DNA of 64,000 bases from Neolentinus lepideus HHB14362 ss-1 (taxonomy: Eukaryota > Basidiomycota > Agaricomycetes > Gloeophyllales > Gloeophyllaceae). Of the stretch, positions 47,016-58,288 are shown one piece after another (positions within the stretch are counted from its first letter, which is position 1; each line of letters begins with the position of its first letter). The notes beneath the pieces are model-generated. The model was not told the origin of the DNA, did not search any database, and saw nothing but the letters and a program-made list of their open reading frames with translations. Position numbers and translations under genes: made by a program. The stretch is taken from NCBI GenBank assembly GCA_001632425.1, contig KV425622.1, forward strand, positions 58,925 to 122,924. The letters are read 5' to 3'.

Positions 47016-47662
47016 AAAAGCAAATCTTTTGTTACTTCTTTTCCATTCTGTTTATATTTAATCATTGTGGTCATCTTGAAGGTAATGCTGTGGATAATAT
47101 TTTTTCCAGTCTACTGAGCATTCTCTAAATATTTAAGTTTTCCCATGACAGAATATTTTGCAAAAGTAATTATATGGGATATCCATTTTGATCAACATTT
47201 TGCAGGTCCTCAAAGAGTGGGACTCCCACAGTGTGATTGGCATCTCAAATTGTGGTTGTAATCACTAATGTACCCCTTAGGTCTTTTACTCTATCATCAT
47301 GATGATTCTCACTAGCTATCGGTTCTTTCTATTAAATACGAAGAAATTTGTTTGTAGTGCCTACATGAAGGTACATACACACATGCACCATGAAGCACGA
47401 GAGTGTGCTTGTCCAAAGACTGCAACAGGTGAAAGATGGTGAGGGTCTCTTCCGAATTGATCCTTAGTTTGTAATGGTGATCCATGAAGCTTCAAAGCTT
47501 CACAGATTGCTGTTACAAACTCCAATAGAAGTCGGGACTGAACAGGGGCATAGAGCCCAACCAATCTGGGGTGCTTATGTCACTTGTGCGTGATTCCTGT
47601 AAAGTTCTTAGTTGGGCTCTATGTCCGAGATTTTGCCTGATGCGCAGCAGTCTTGTCCATGT

Positions 47663-48115
47663 GCATGAGCCACGACAACATGTCAGTCTAAGAGACGGTA
47701 TAAATTACTGTGAACCCAGCAAACAGCTATAGGTGTACTCACTGGCTTCCCTTCATAATCAAAACCATATTCCTGCCTTTGCTCATGGTGCTCTTCAATG
47801 ATAGCTTTCATATGGTTGATTCCTCTTGTTCTGATTTGTGAACAACCATCCGGCGAGGCTGATTAGTAAGTTCGATATTAATCCAGCGAAGAGAATAGTG
47901 CAATATCAGGACTTACAGCTTGAGGAAGTCAAAACAGGTTGATGACCACAACACCAAACACAACAGCCAAGTACTATGGGTTGTTCAATTACTCATGTAC
48001 CTGATTTATACTCTTGTAAGATGACACTACCTCGTGACTGGCACTGGTGACATCTATGAAACTTCTAGAGCTTGTAATGATGACCCATGGCATGTTGAAA
48101 AGGGATAGCTGAAAG
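47663..48115 (-). pseudogene. Inverted fragment of the CYP512-like P450 gene
   Basis: The minus strand matches exons and introns of the intact gene at about 39.3-39.8 kb. VVFGVVVINLF parallels VVFGAVIINLF, the following intron is nearly the same base for base, and HMKAIIEEHHEQRQEYGFDY parallels HLKPIIEERRKQRQEYGLDY, followed by EGKP and the next intron up to DMLSWLM. Stops and indels show it is dead. Because the introns are present, it arose by DNA duplication, not retroposition. It lies inverted relative to the parent, on the other side of ERG7. Confidence 0.85.
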
Positions 48116-48199
48116 AATCCCTCATCATTTTTTGCATAATCGGATCTGAGGATTATCTCTTGCTAATCAGTGTTCATAGAATTACATAGCCTCTCAGCT

Positions 48200-50838
48200 C
48201 ACCCAATAGAATGAGTATGCACTCCTGCAAAGCTTGCACTTCCCAAGCAAACCCATGTTAGTAACAGATGAGAAATGGTGCATGCAGTACTGGAAGAAGC
48301 CCACAGAGTGGAATAACCACTTAAATGGGTCTGTGTTGGATATTCCTCGGTATTCAACCATCTTTCTGGGCAAAATTTCTAGGCCTCATCACCCCAGACC
48401 TCTTTCAATCTGGTATAGGCTTGTAGCCAGCAATCAAAATGTATATGCATTGGCCAATTCCAACTGGAATCTCGGTGATCTAATGTTGAATGGGCTTGAT
48501 AGGGGTATCATGTGTGATTGTGCTGTCATCAGTGGAAAACTGTAGATGACTGTGTGTATGTGGAGAACCTCCTATATCAGCACATTTGTTCAGAGCGAGA
48601 TGGAGTAGCGTACACAAAAACTTACTTTGGTAAATATTACTGTAATATATGATGTTAAGTCAAATGCATTCTTCACAGACACATCTTCAAGAGAAGCACT
48701 AGTGCTCTTATTCAGGATCTCGGTACACACTTTGGTTTGTAGCTTCAGGTTCCAAGTGAGTGTGCACAGCATCCACGTGATAGAATTGGCAGCAGTTTCA
48801 TCTGAAATAGTCAATCAGTCATCTTGTAGGGACTTTGAGACTTACAATCAACCAACCGGTCAGGATGAATGTCCTAGAATTTGAAAAGAATCAGTGAATG
48901 GAATAGAACATGGTCAGATTTTTCACTTTGCCTGACAAACAAACTCTTTTGTGGATAACCTGTTAGTGGCATGTTCGAACAGACTTGACTTGGCTACAGG
49001 ATGGAGTTAGGCAACTGAGGCAGTCATTTACACAATCAGCTCACCTAATAGTCCTACAAGATTGTCGCCGAATTCTTCTCTGGAAGAGGCTGCTTGAATT
49101 TTGTCATGCACTGTAGCATGGCTGCCTTCTCCTCTTCATTGGCTGTCATCCTCAATGCACAACACTTCTCAGAGGGAGATGCAGAATTGCTACAGTAGCT
49201 AGTTAGGCAATCTGCGCAGGTATGTGCCCCACAACATCGCACACAAGAATTGCAGAATGTGAAGTCATACTATATGACAGAGTGCTAAATGCATATTTAA
49301 AAGCTAAAATGCATGAACGGACATACAGTTGATTGCAATAACTAGTGATGGGGAGGTCATTTCTATTTCTCAGTGTGCCAAACTAAAAATGTTGGTGTCA
49401 TTTACTGTGTGGACGGTAAAACAGGCCAGAAACACACATTGTATCCAAGGGCAGCTAGAGTAGAGCATGAGCTGTGTTCTGCAATCATGAAGAAGGGGCC
49501 TACCTTCTCCCATAACATCCAATGCAGCTTTTGATAACCAATCTGCGATGTTTATGATTCCACTGTCTCTGGTCTGATGCCATCGGGTTAGAGATTCCCA
49601 CTTTTCATACATCTAGAAGACCTTGAACGAGGCCAACCACTAAGAAGACTGTCTATGACTCACTTGCTGGGTGTATTTATGGAATATTGGGACCATGCCC
49701 TGCATCTTTAGTTCCTAGAATGCAGGAGCTATGATCCTGTGGTAGTGCTGTTCCAACTTGCCTGCTGGGATTGGTGGTGAGATAATGGGAGCAACTTGGC
49801 ATCGTATAGAATACCTTCTGCACATACAGTGCCTTCACCTATGATCAGATGTTCCACTTCACTTCTTAAGGGCGGTCGAAGCAAGGTCATGGCCATGTGG
49901 TGGAAGACGCAATCCATTGCACAACTAGTACCTCAACATGGTGTCACTGAACCAACAAAAGCACTCACCTTTGGATCAGACCCATCATATGGTATTTAGG
50001 ACCAAATTCCTCCTTCCATATGTCTGAATTCGCATTCTCCCACTCCGCTTTGGTAAATTTAATGAGGTTGCCTACACAATGTGTCATAACATCACCTTTT
50101 AAGCAAGGGAGCATGCACCTAGTAGCATATATTCAGGTCAAGGCCTGGGAGGTAATATATTGACAAATAGTGGCAAAATCTAAAGTGAAAAATGATAAAT
50201 CTCCCGATCACAGATGTAGGGAGAGGGCATTCTACAAGAGTCCAAGACATGACTAGAAGTCTTCACAAAGAAGTGAGTAGAGAAATATGACTATTTCATA
50301 GTCCTCCATATGCCATGAGAACTGGAGAGATCAGTAAGCAGAGCTGCTCTTCAGAAAGAACCACTGTTGCTCTCTGAGTGTTTGAGATCAGGATCACAAA
50401 GCCTTGTGGTGCTCCGACCAGTAGGATTGCACACGCACCAAGACTACTTATCATATCAAGGTAATCCAAAGCAATCCAGGAACCTTGTGTCTAGGCGCTA
50501 GTTATCGATTGAAGGTCATGCGCAAGACTTTCAATAAGTCGAAAAATAGGTATGTTAACCCACTTTGGAGTGCACTCTTCCAACTCATCTTCTAAGACTA
50601 GAGTGTCCTTGATCAAATAGCAAGATGTCCCCCCTCCCCAGACTTTCCATATCAAGGCAAACAGCTTTGGAGGTGATAAGAACACCCTTACAAGAGGTCC
50701 CCAGTATTGTGAGTGACAGATTGCAACAGCAATGACATAGCCACCTAGCATGAAGGGTAGGAGATCTGACATTAACGGTGATGAATTATGATGGATATGG
50801 CTGCATCGCAATGCACATAGTAGTACCTGGCTGTTCAT
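48200..50838 (-). pseudogene. Second cytochrome P450 pseudogene
   Basis: On the minus strand, widely spaced degenerate exons lie in P450 order: a hydrophobic N-terminal stretch (50838-50491), HLIIGEGTVCAEG (about 49850), MQGMVPIFHKYTQQ (about 49700), SGIINIADWLSKAALDVMGE (about 49540), an I-helix-like ISDETAANSITWMLCTLTWN (about 48800), and ITEIPVGIGQCIYILIAGY (about 48480), which recalls the P450 segment after the K-helix. No clear heme loop remains. It is a different P450 from the CYP512-like gene (the AxxxxAALD and DETxxxS patterns). Frames are broken, so it is a pseudogene. Confidence 0.65.
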
Positions 50839-51344
50839 GGAGTTATCGATATACTAGATGTGGTCACTGTGCGAGCTAATTGCACCCTTGATCATTGTTC
50901 TCGTGAGCGGCCCACGTTCCTGTGCTCACATTGATCCTGCCACTAGTACTACGCTCGTTATTCGGGATAAGGCTTGCTTTGTTGGAGATGAAACTCTGAC
51001 TTCAATGCATATGTTCTAAATATGCTATCTGCGACAATATGCTCAAGCTACTAACACCGATCATCATCAATTTGGTGGATAGGAAACTGAACTCTAGTAA
51101 GAACTCGAAATACTATCGGTACCCAAGGAAGTGTTGGATGATCAAGCTTAAGTGGCGGCGATGCTGACTGTTCATGTATCATCATTCAATTGGAGTATGC
51201 CCCAGCTATATCACATGAAACATCTATATGATATGATATGATATGGCTGCACTGTGTATATGCAAGGCTGTTCCACTGTCATGGGCAGTCAAATATATAA
51301 TGCAGACTGCAGTGGATATGATCCTGAATACACATCCTCACAGT
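50839..51344. other. No gene seen
   Basis: The gap between the P450 pseudogene start (-) and the DUF6533 pseudogene start (+). A short atgatatgatatgatatg run lies near 51228-51245. Confidence 0.55.
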
Positions 51345-53230
51345 ATGGCATCTGAGCTTCAGCAGCTTGTGCAGGTGCTAGATGATATCAGACATGTCAA
51401 CTATGTCAATGGTAGCGTTCTTTCCTTCATCCTATGCTCCATGGACTTCATTTGTTGTTACTCTATCCAGCTGCTGCACTGGCATGTGTGCTCTATGATA
51501 TCTGCCTGACACTAGAGCAGGAGGTAGTGTGCATTTGTTGTTCTCATCACCACCACAACATTTCTGATCTTCATATCACCATCCATAAACTAGGTCTTGA
51601 CTATCTGGAGGTAAGTACAGAGACTCCTTGGATACTAATACTATGTGAAATTCACAGTCAATATCAGATCAAGATGGACTGTAGTAAAATGCCTTTACCT
51701 GTTTGTCAGATATATGACTGTATTCCTCCTTATTTATGTCTTTCTCTTCCCTGAAGATACCAGAATGCCTGACTCTTCAATAGGTGGAATATCTCAGGTA
51801 TCACTATTGTGCACTCCTGTTGGTGCTGAACAATAACACTGTAATATTAGTCAACACAAACACCAGTGTTTCATCCCATGTGAGTGTCATCTTTGACTAT
51901 AATTGGGACTTGGTTACTTACTGAAGTACAGTTGAACTTGTGAGTCAGATATAGTGTTCTCCATGGCCAGCCTTAGGCCATCAGCCAGCTTGAGCCAAGC
52001 CGGATTTGGGCTGGGCCAGGCCGGGCTCTTGTAAGAGAGCCTGGCTTGAGAGTCAGATACAAGTTTCTCTCATCACATTCATTTGCTTATTCCACTATTT
52101 TTAGCTGTCATTCTGCTATGTGGTTTTATGCTTTGTGAGTGAATGTGCCTTTCAATTGATCCTGCAGGCTGATACCTGCATTAGCAATGGAATCATCATC
52201 TTAAGTTGGTTTGTGGAAGCATTCCTAGCTCTTAGAGTCTGGGCTGTCTATGGTCGTAGCAAGCAGAGTACGATACCTTGCTGCTGACTTCTTCTGGCAA
52301 CTAATATCTACTTCAGTACTTGGAATAGTATCCATCTGCTACATAGGTGAGTCTCCGTACTACATGGCTTGAACCAGCTGATGCATTTTTCCAGCAATGA
52401 CTGTGGTATGGATACCAGCTACAGATATTTGACATCAGGAGGATGACAACACCATCATTTAGCTGAATACTACTACCACAATTGTAGAGATGAAGCATGT
52501 TACTGTTCTTCCACAGTATCCAGGGGTACCATGGCCTGGCTGTTTGACTTTATCAGAGCCAAGTACATATGCTAGATTGGACTTTGCATCTTGGTGAGTT
52601 TTGTCCTGTTGTGAACCCATTTATTTGTTATAACAATTATACAAGGGGTCTGACTTTATCAGTCAATGGTGCAACAGTTGTCTTCCCCACCTGATATATA
52701 GTATTAACCTGTGCAAATATGGAAGGTCTATATTTTGCACTCCTTGCCTACAAGTGCTTTGCTCCCACCCGGCAACATGGTGTAAAATGGTATGAGATTT
52801 GCCATCTCTCCCCAATGGTACATATTTTTGTCAGGGATGGTGCTGCATACCTCTTTGTGTAAGTTTTTATCTCCTATACAGAGGCTGTATCAATGACTGA
52901 TAAATAATTTGAAGGGTATTTGGTGAGTCCAGACCATCAGAATTTTTTTTGATTGCATCTCATGATCATGGACAGCAGGAGGTGCAGTGGCACTGACATT
53001 TGAGTACTTATACCATGACTGTGAATTAAATGTCCTTGGTCAGCTGTGAGTCTTCTAATTGTCTCATGTCTGTCTTTTTGGAACTCCAACATTGTTGCAG
53101 TATGATGTCTGCTATATATTCCATATCAGTGTGTTCCACCTACTTCAACTTGAGGGTGATTACTCAGTGCATTCAAGATATCCTGGTTAGTACTCAATAT
53201 CCAGAACATCCACAGGGAAGGACATGATAT
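51345..53230 (+). pseudogene. DUF6533-type multi-pass membrane protein, frameshifted
   Basis: ATG 51345 begins MASELQQLVQVLDDIRHVN, spliced (donor 51413, acceptor cag 51472) to AAALACVLYDICLTLEQEV, the DUF6533 signature (YVN-A---LLYDYLLTLDREV). Later exons give WTVVKCLYLFVRYMTVFLLI (about 51675), LSWFVEAFLALRVWAVYGRS (about 52200), PQYPGVPWPGCLTLSEPS (about 52520), MEGLYFALLAYKCFAP (about 52720) and VRDGAAYLFV (about 52830), matching the 7-helix fungal family of unknown function. A one-base frameshift follows the YGRSK segment near 52270, and TGA/TAG codons interrupt the parts after 52420. A GC-rich ~90-bp sequence with gggctgggcc (about 51960-52050), resembling the MULE-like terminal repeat, sits in an intron. 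Confidence 0.75.
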
Positions 53231-53510
53231 GCAGCTGTTGAGTTGATGATTCTGTCTGTAAGTTAGGGTTTCAGACCACACTCCATGTTGCATTGACAAC
53301 CAGATAGGTGTGATTCAGCAGAGAGCTTCTGCAGAAGACTGTTTATTTTATGGCTGTTCCTGCTGCATTTTCATCTGGGGCAATGTAGGGTCACAATAGC
53401 ATCACAAAATTGGACTAATACATTTCTTTTCTTGTATGTCAAAACTATATTTATTTCTGCCAGTGTGAAACTTCCCAATCATGTCTGCATATGAGTTGAA
53501 TTATTATAGT

Positions 53511-54974
53511 TATGAGTCCTGAGGAACGAAGGTGAGTTTGTATGCTCAGAAGGAGCGCTGTGCCGAATGTTAACCTTGTGGGAATTTTTGCTGAGTAATC
53601 TGTGTTCCAAATATTTGTAGTACCAATCACAAACTCTAATCCCCGATTGATAGTCCGTTCGTAGTCATCACTACAAAATCACTACAAACTCGGTTTGTAG
53701 TCTCATTTATCGATATTTTCTTCCTCACTTTCATAGACATACTCCATTTTCTTCCTGCTTCTCAATATAAGCTTTTAGTATATTTTCGAGTTATTGTGAA
53801 TATTTCTGTGTTTTTAGTGTTTTCTTTGCGGTTGGGATACCCGCTACACTCTCAGAGTGACTTCTTACCATGGGAATTGGACTTCAACGATGGTTTGCAG
53901 TGGGTGGCATGGTGGCGCGCCATGTCGATTCCAGATGCCGACTTCTGATTGGCTAGATGCTCTCTCGCGTGGGTCACTTCATAAAGGGCTTCAAGTATAT
54001 TCTTAGCTTGTAATTGTCTACAGACTTGACCAGTCGGTTCATTGAGATACCAGTAAGAGAATGACAGCATGAAAGTCCTGCAAGATTTTACACACTGTTT
54101 ATGTCATTGGTCATCAATAACTGGTATTTCCACTGAGAACAATCAGAAAAGTTGCTAAAAATATCAGAAAAATTTGTACAACCTAAGGTGGCTGGCGCCC
54201 ACCCATTTGTTTGTTTACACCTTCCAAATATGGTAATTATTGATGTTGTATGTATCTTTCTTACCTTATACAGGTCTACTGGCTTTATTAGTCTGTTCAT
54301 TGAGTGTGGGATACCAGCAAGAGAATGACGTAGATGACATGAAAATCTTGTGAGATTTTACACACCGTTTACATCATTGGTCACCAACAGCTGGTATTTC
54401 TGCTCAGAAAAATTGGAAAACTTGCTAAAAATATCGGAAAATTTTGTACAACCCAGGGTGGCTGGTGCATACCCATTTGTTTGGTTATTTGTTTGGTTAT
54501 ACCTTCCAAATACGGTAAATATTGATGTTGTCTATATCTTCTTACCTTATACTGGTCTACTGGCTTTATTAGTTGGCTCATTGAGTGAACAGAAAGAGCA
54601 TGACATAGATGGCATGAAAGTCCTGTGAGATTTTACATGCTGTTTACATCATTGGTCACCAACAGCTGGTATTTCTGCTCAGAAAAATCAGAAAATTGCT
54701 AAAAATATCAGAAATATTTGTACAGCCCAGGGTGGCTGGTACATTTGATTGGGTGATTGTTTGTACCTTCTAAATATAGTAATTATTATGAGTCCCGAGG
54801 TAATGTCAGAAATTTCTGTATCCCATCATAATTGAAAATAGTCAAACATGGATTAAAATAAGATTAAAATGTGATTTAAAACCCCTTTTAGACCATTTTT
54901 CAATTATAAGCAGTACAAAAATTTCTGACAATTAATATGCTCAGAAAATGTAACAAGTGACCTCAGGACTCATA
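53511..54974. mobile_element. Non-autonomous element with tatgagtcctgagg ends
   Basis: The perfect 14-bp inverted ends are tatgagtcctgagg (53511-53524) and cctcaggactcata (54961-54974). The interior has actacaaaatcactacaaac...tttgtagt, as in the block at 15.3-21.3 kb, and a 275-bp tandem array. No target duplication is obvious. An inner copy of the terminus (tatgagtcccgaggt, 54787) with the shared right end would define a smaller 188-bp element. Confidence 0.65.
54015..54785 (-). repeat. Tandem array of ~270-275-bp units
   Basis: Units begin at 54071, 54341 and 54615 (the last partial), each starting gaaagtcct or a variant, with a further partial copy upstream. Shared words are gagattttacac, cagctggtatttctgctc and ggtggctgg. 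In inverse orientation the unit matches 16380-16640 and 19930-20200. Confidence 0.85.
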
Positions 54975-55254
54975 CCAATGCCATGCAGAGCAGTGGCCCT
55001 CTTGCCCAAGTCAATGACAACAGTTGGCCATGACAGTCAATATGACAGTTAACCAGCCAGACTGGAACTGAATTGGGCATGGGTCACATCACCTCACCCA
55101 AGGTGGGTATGGGTCCAAAACCTGCAGTGAAGACCACGGGCGCCTGGGCCGGTAGCATGTACAGTGCCTGATGCCTGAAGTATCTCTGAAGGGCCAGTTA
55201 AAAATGAATAAAGTAGTACTGTGCTATGTGGAATAGCACAGTGGGTCCTTAGGG

Positions 55255-55954
55255 CCTGTTCGGCACGCGGGCCAGGCCAGGCTTGGGGAGGCTCCACAAA
55301 ATGGGGCCTGCAGAGGCCCGGTGGCATGTAATTCTCACGATTTGTCACAGCATGTCACAATGCTGTGCTTGGTTGAACATTTTCTACACAAGTGAAAACT
55401 CCATGTTTTATGAGACTCAATATCTCTCCTAACATGACATTCATTTCAATCACATTATTAGCTTTTCTCAACAATTTCAAGAATTGCATTGGGATTTTTG
55501 TATGACAACAAACAGTGTCCATGCAAACATATCAAAAAACATATCAAAGGGATACATATGTTTTATGACATATGCTGCTGCAGGGTAAATAACCATAGAA
55601 GGAAGTTGAATGCACATATGAGGAAAATAAAAGGAGAGCACCCGTAGCCACATAAATAAGCGCTTGCGAGCGCCAGTCCCACTTTCGTGACGGAGAGAGG
55701 GCCTGGCTGGGTGTACCGAACAGTCCTCTGGCCTGCATCAGGAAAATGTCAGGCCGAAGAGACTTGGCTTAATTTCTCTTAAATAAGGCATCCAAAGACC
55801 GAAAAAGATCGGGAAAGACCGCTAAGTCTGGATGACATTTTCCTGATGTGGCTTGGGCTTGAAAATGCCTCGGGACCTCGCTGAGGGCCCCGAAATGCCA
55901 CAAATTCCCTTATAAGGGATCCCCAAGCCTAGCCTGGCCCACGGGCTGAACAGG
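55255..55954. mobile_element. MITE, 700 bp, perfect 9-bp target duplication
   Basis: The inverted ends are cctgttcggcacgcgggcca on the left and, inverted, cctgttcagcccgtgggcca on the right, with similarity over ~34 bp. It is flanked by tccttaggg on both sides (55246-55254, 55955-55963). The 9-bp duplication suits a MULE-type (or 8-bp hAT) non-autonomous element. The interior contains inverted gaaaatg and cctgatg words but no ORF. Confidence 0.88.
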
Positions 55955-55963
55955 TCCTTAGGG

Positions 55964-56348
55964 ATCCATGGAATATGATCTGTCCTCATGCATGAGTGAC
56001 TTTCAGATGTGCTAAGTTATCTTTCACGTGAAATATTTGCAAATTTCACCCAAAAAACATACCCTTTACCAAACCTGCTGAGCCCAAGTCGCGGGTACAT
56101 GGTTTGGCATTTTCAAAAGCCTTACCCGTAACTGTACGACCCCCAGGTCCATTACTGCAAATATTGCACCCACCACCCGTGCCCATCCTAAGCAGCCTGG
56201 GCCAAGTCGAGTCATTTAGTAACGGCTCGGCCTGAGGCTGCACAGCTGGTAACTAGCAATGAAGTCCGAAGCCACAAGTCATATTATCTACTCTAAGCAG
56301 AACAAGGACATGCAAAACAACTAGTGTTACCTGGATGACGTTAAGCAT
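55964..56348. other. No gene seen
   Basis: The gap between the MITE and the ERG27 stop. Some GC-rich words (gctcggcctgaggctgcac) recall transposon ends, but no paired end was found. Confidence 0.5.
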
Positions 56349-57807
56349 CTACAGTCTTTTCTGCTTAAACTTTTGAAAAGATGTTTGATATAGCCCTTCA
56401 CAGAGATCCACTAGTTTTACAGTGCTTTCTTCGTTTTCTGCCCATCCTTGAACTTCCTCCAAAATAATGTACTCCTTACCTCTACGATCTGCCTGTGCCA
56501 CGAAAATACGTGGAACATAAGGGGCATTGCTGGTATCATCATTGCTGCTTCTGGTGTAAGGGTAGAAATGGATCAGGACAGTTTGAACAAGCGTGACATG
56601 AACCGTGGAGATTGCTGCCTTGTAACTGGAGATGGTAACCTCCTGAGAACCAAGCCATCATGCCTAGAGAGAGCGTACTTAGACATAGCTATTTTATTAG
56701 AACTTCCGAACCCACGTACAATATAGAACAGAGCCAGCTTCCAGAGCTCCACGAAGAAGTTGGTCACAGCCACTGATATGTTTGTCGCTGCAACTCCTGG
56801 GTGGACCATGAAATGCCAGATTGGGACCCTACCACGCAGATCCTGTCTGCAGACCCAGTCGAGGTGACTGGAAATAAGCTCTATCTGGTATTTGCTAGCC
56901 TGGTACGATTTCGTTGTGCATACACATTGCCAATCTTCAGGGTCCCAAAATTCAGGACCCGTTGATAAAGAAGTTGTCCAAAGGACGCGGGCTGCACCTG
57001 CCCCTCGCGTCTCAAGGTGATCTTGTAGCAGGTGATACTTCAAAGGAGCCAATGAATTGTGTTGTCAATACTTTGCTGGAGATGAATCATCCAACACTTA
57101 CTAGAACGTAGTGGCCGAACACGTTGCATTGCCACACCAAGCCTAGGCCGTCGATGCTGACCTCTCCAATGTTCTGAATATAGGATTCAGGTCTAGTAAC
57201 AGCTTTGATGAGGTCCGTCATGATCTCCTTCACGGCCAATCGGTTGTCCACACCAGCCCAGCTGATGATACCTGCATTACATATCAGGTGGGACACGTAA
57301 GGATATCTATACTCCAATGAGTCAAATGGAAAACAGTCATCGAGTCAAAAGCACCTGCGCATTACATCGTGTCCAAACTTGAATACGCTGTCTAAAACAG
57401 CAAGATCCAGAGGTAACACATCAATTGAGAGCTTTTGAAGGAATTCATCACCATGGCCGTCGTATGAGGGCCACTTACGATGTTGCGTGACTTCTGTTTC
57501 TGCGAACTGGTGTAGCTTCTGGTGAGCTGCTTCAGCCTTGGCTACATTTCGGCATGCCAGCACAAGAGTCAATCCGTCCCATGGCACTAAAGATATTCCA
57601 GCTGCATCTCCGCCAAGATTTGGCAGAGGGTGAGCGTTGGAAGGGTCCTTTTGTGAAAGTTGCGCCACCAGGCATTGGGACATAGCGAATCCTATCCCAC
57701 TAATTTTCCCGTGCTCAGTTTCTCTGTCATGGCTAATCGAGAGCAAAGGACAGAACTGACCTATTGCCTCCAGTGACGATGACGATGGGTCTGGAAGTGG
57801 ATGCCAT
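56349..57807 (-). CDS. ERG27: 3-keto sterol reductase ERG27-type, one in-frame TGA
   Basis: Erg27 reduces the C-3 ketone formed during C-4 demethylation in ergosterol synthesis, on ER/lipid droplets with NADPH. ATG 57807 begins MASTSRPIVIVTGGN, spliced over a 61-nt intron (57700-57760) to give TGGNSGIGFAMSQCL, the TGxxxGIG cofactor motif. Further: LTLVLACRNVAKAEA, YPYVSHLICNAGI (NAG), VSIDGLGLVWQCNVFGHYVL, RVLWTTSLS (catalytic Ser) and KSYQASKYQIEL (YxxxK), then HPGVAATN. A 56-nt intron (56664-56719) leads into GCA TGA TGG, that is A-stop-W where A-R-W-L-G-S is expected. The frame then continues intact with VTISSYKAAISTVHVTLV to a TAG at 56349-56351. A downstream acceptor (intron 56643-56719, 77 nt) would skip the stop and seven residues. 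It may be a recently inactivated or alternatively spliced copy. Confidence 0.88.
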
Positions 57808-58288
57808 AGTGTGGGCGGCTGCGAGCTGGCAGGCTGGAGGGCATAAGGAATATACTGTCAGCTCCATAAGTAGAGCGAAGATGATCGGTGTTGCGGCATT
57901 CTGAGATCAGGATGGTTATGGGAACTTGAGGTTGGCATAAATGGCAGATTGATCGCGGAAGCTATCAAGGTTCAATTGTGTTGCCGGTACCAGTGAGGCA
58001 CTACACTGCTGTTCGATCACACTCTGGAATCCAGATGGAATGTCCAGCTCCGGCAGCCAATGGTTCAACCAAAGACTTCCCACAAAAATTGCAGGCAGCT
58101 GTCAGCTCTCGTCGTATCTGTGGAAACCAAATGTCAGACTTGAGTGGGATCTGCATACCAATATCTCATTTTAGTCATGTATATTACATTATATTCCTGC
58201 TCCCCTCGCTCGCTGCGTGCTGCCATTCTATACATCACAATAATATCATTAAATAATCATACTCCTGTGTTAAGTGCTAGTGAATATT
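57808..58288. other. ERG27 upstream region
   Basis: The gap between the ERG27 start and the stop of the next gene upstream (same strand). No gene is seen. Confidence 0.55.

Larger units (their letters stand above)
44919..47233. mobile_element. Large foldback element (2.3 kb) with nested insertion
   Basis: The ends are CACTGCGGGAGTCTCACTCT on the left and, inverted on the right, CACTGTGGGAGTCCCACTCT. The 3-bp tga flanks both sides (44916-44918, 47234-47236). Left arm 44919-45700 pairs with right arm 45725-46240 and 47015-47233; the gap in the right arm is a nested insertion. The inner ~500 bp of the arms are 97-100% identical, while the outer ~250 bp differ by about a quarter. There is no transposase; the CACTG ends with a 3-bp duplication resemble the Harbinger-like MITE at 17063. 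Confidence 0.8.
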
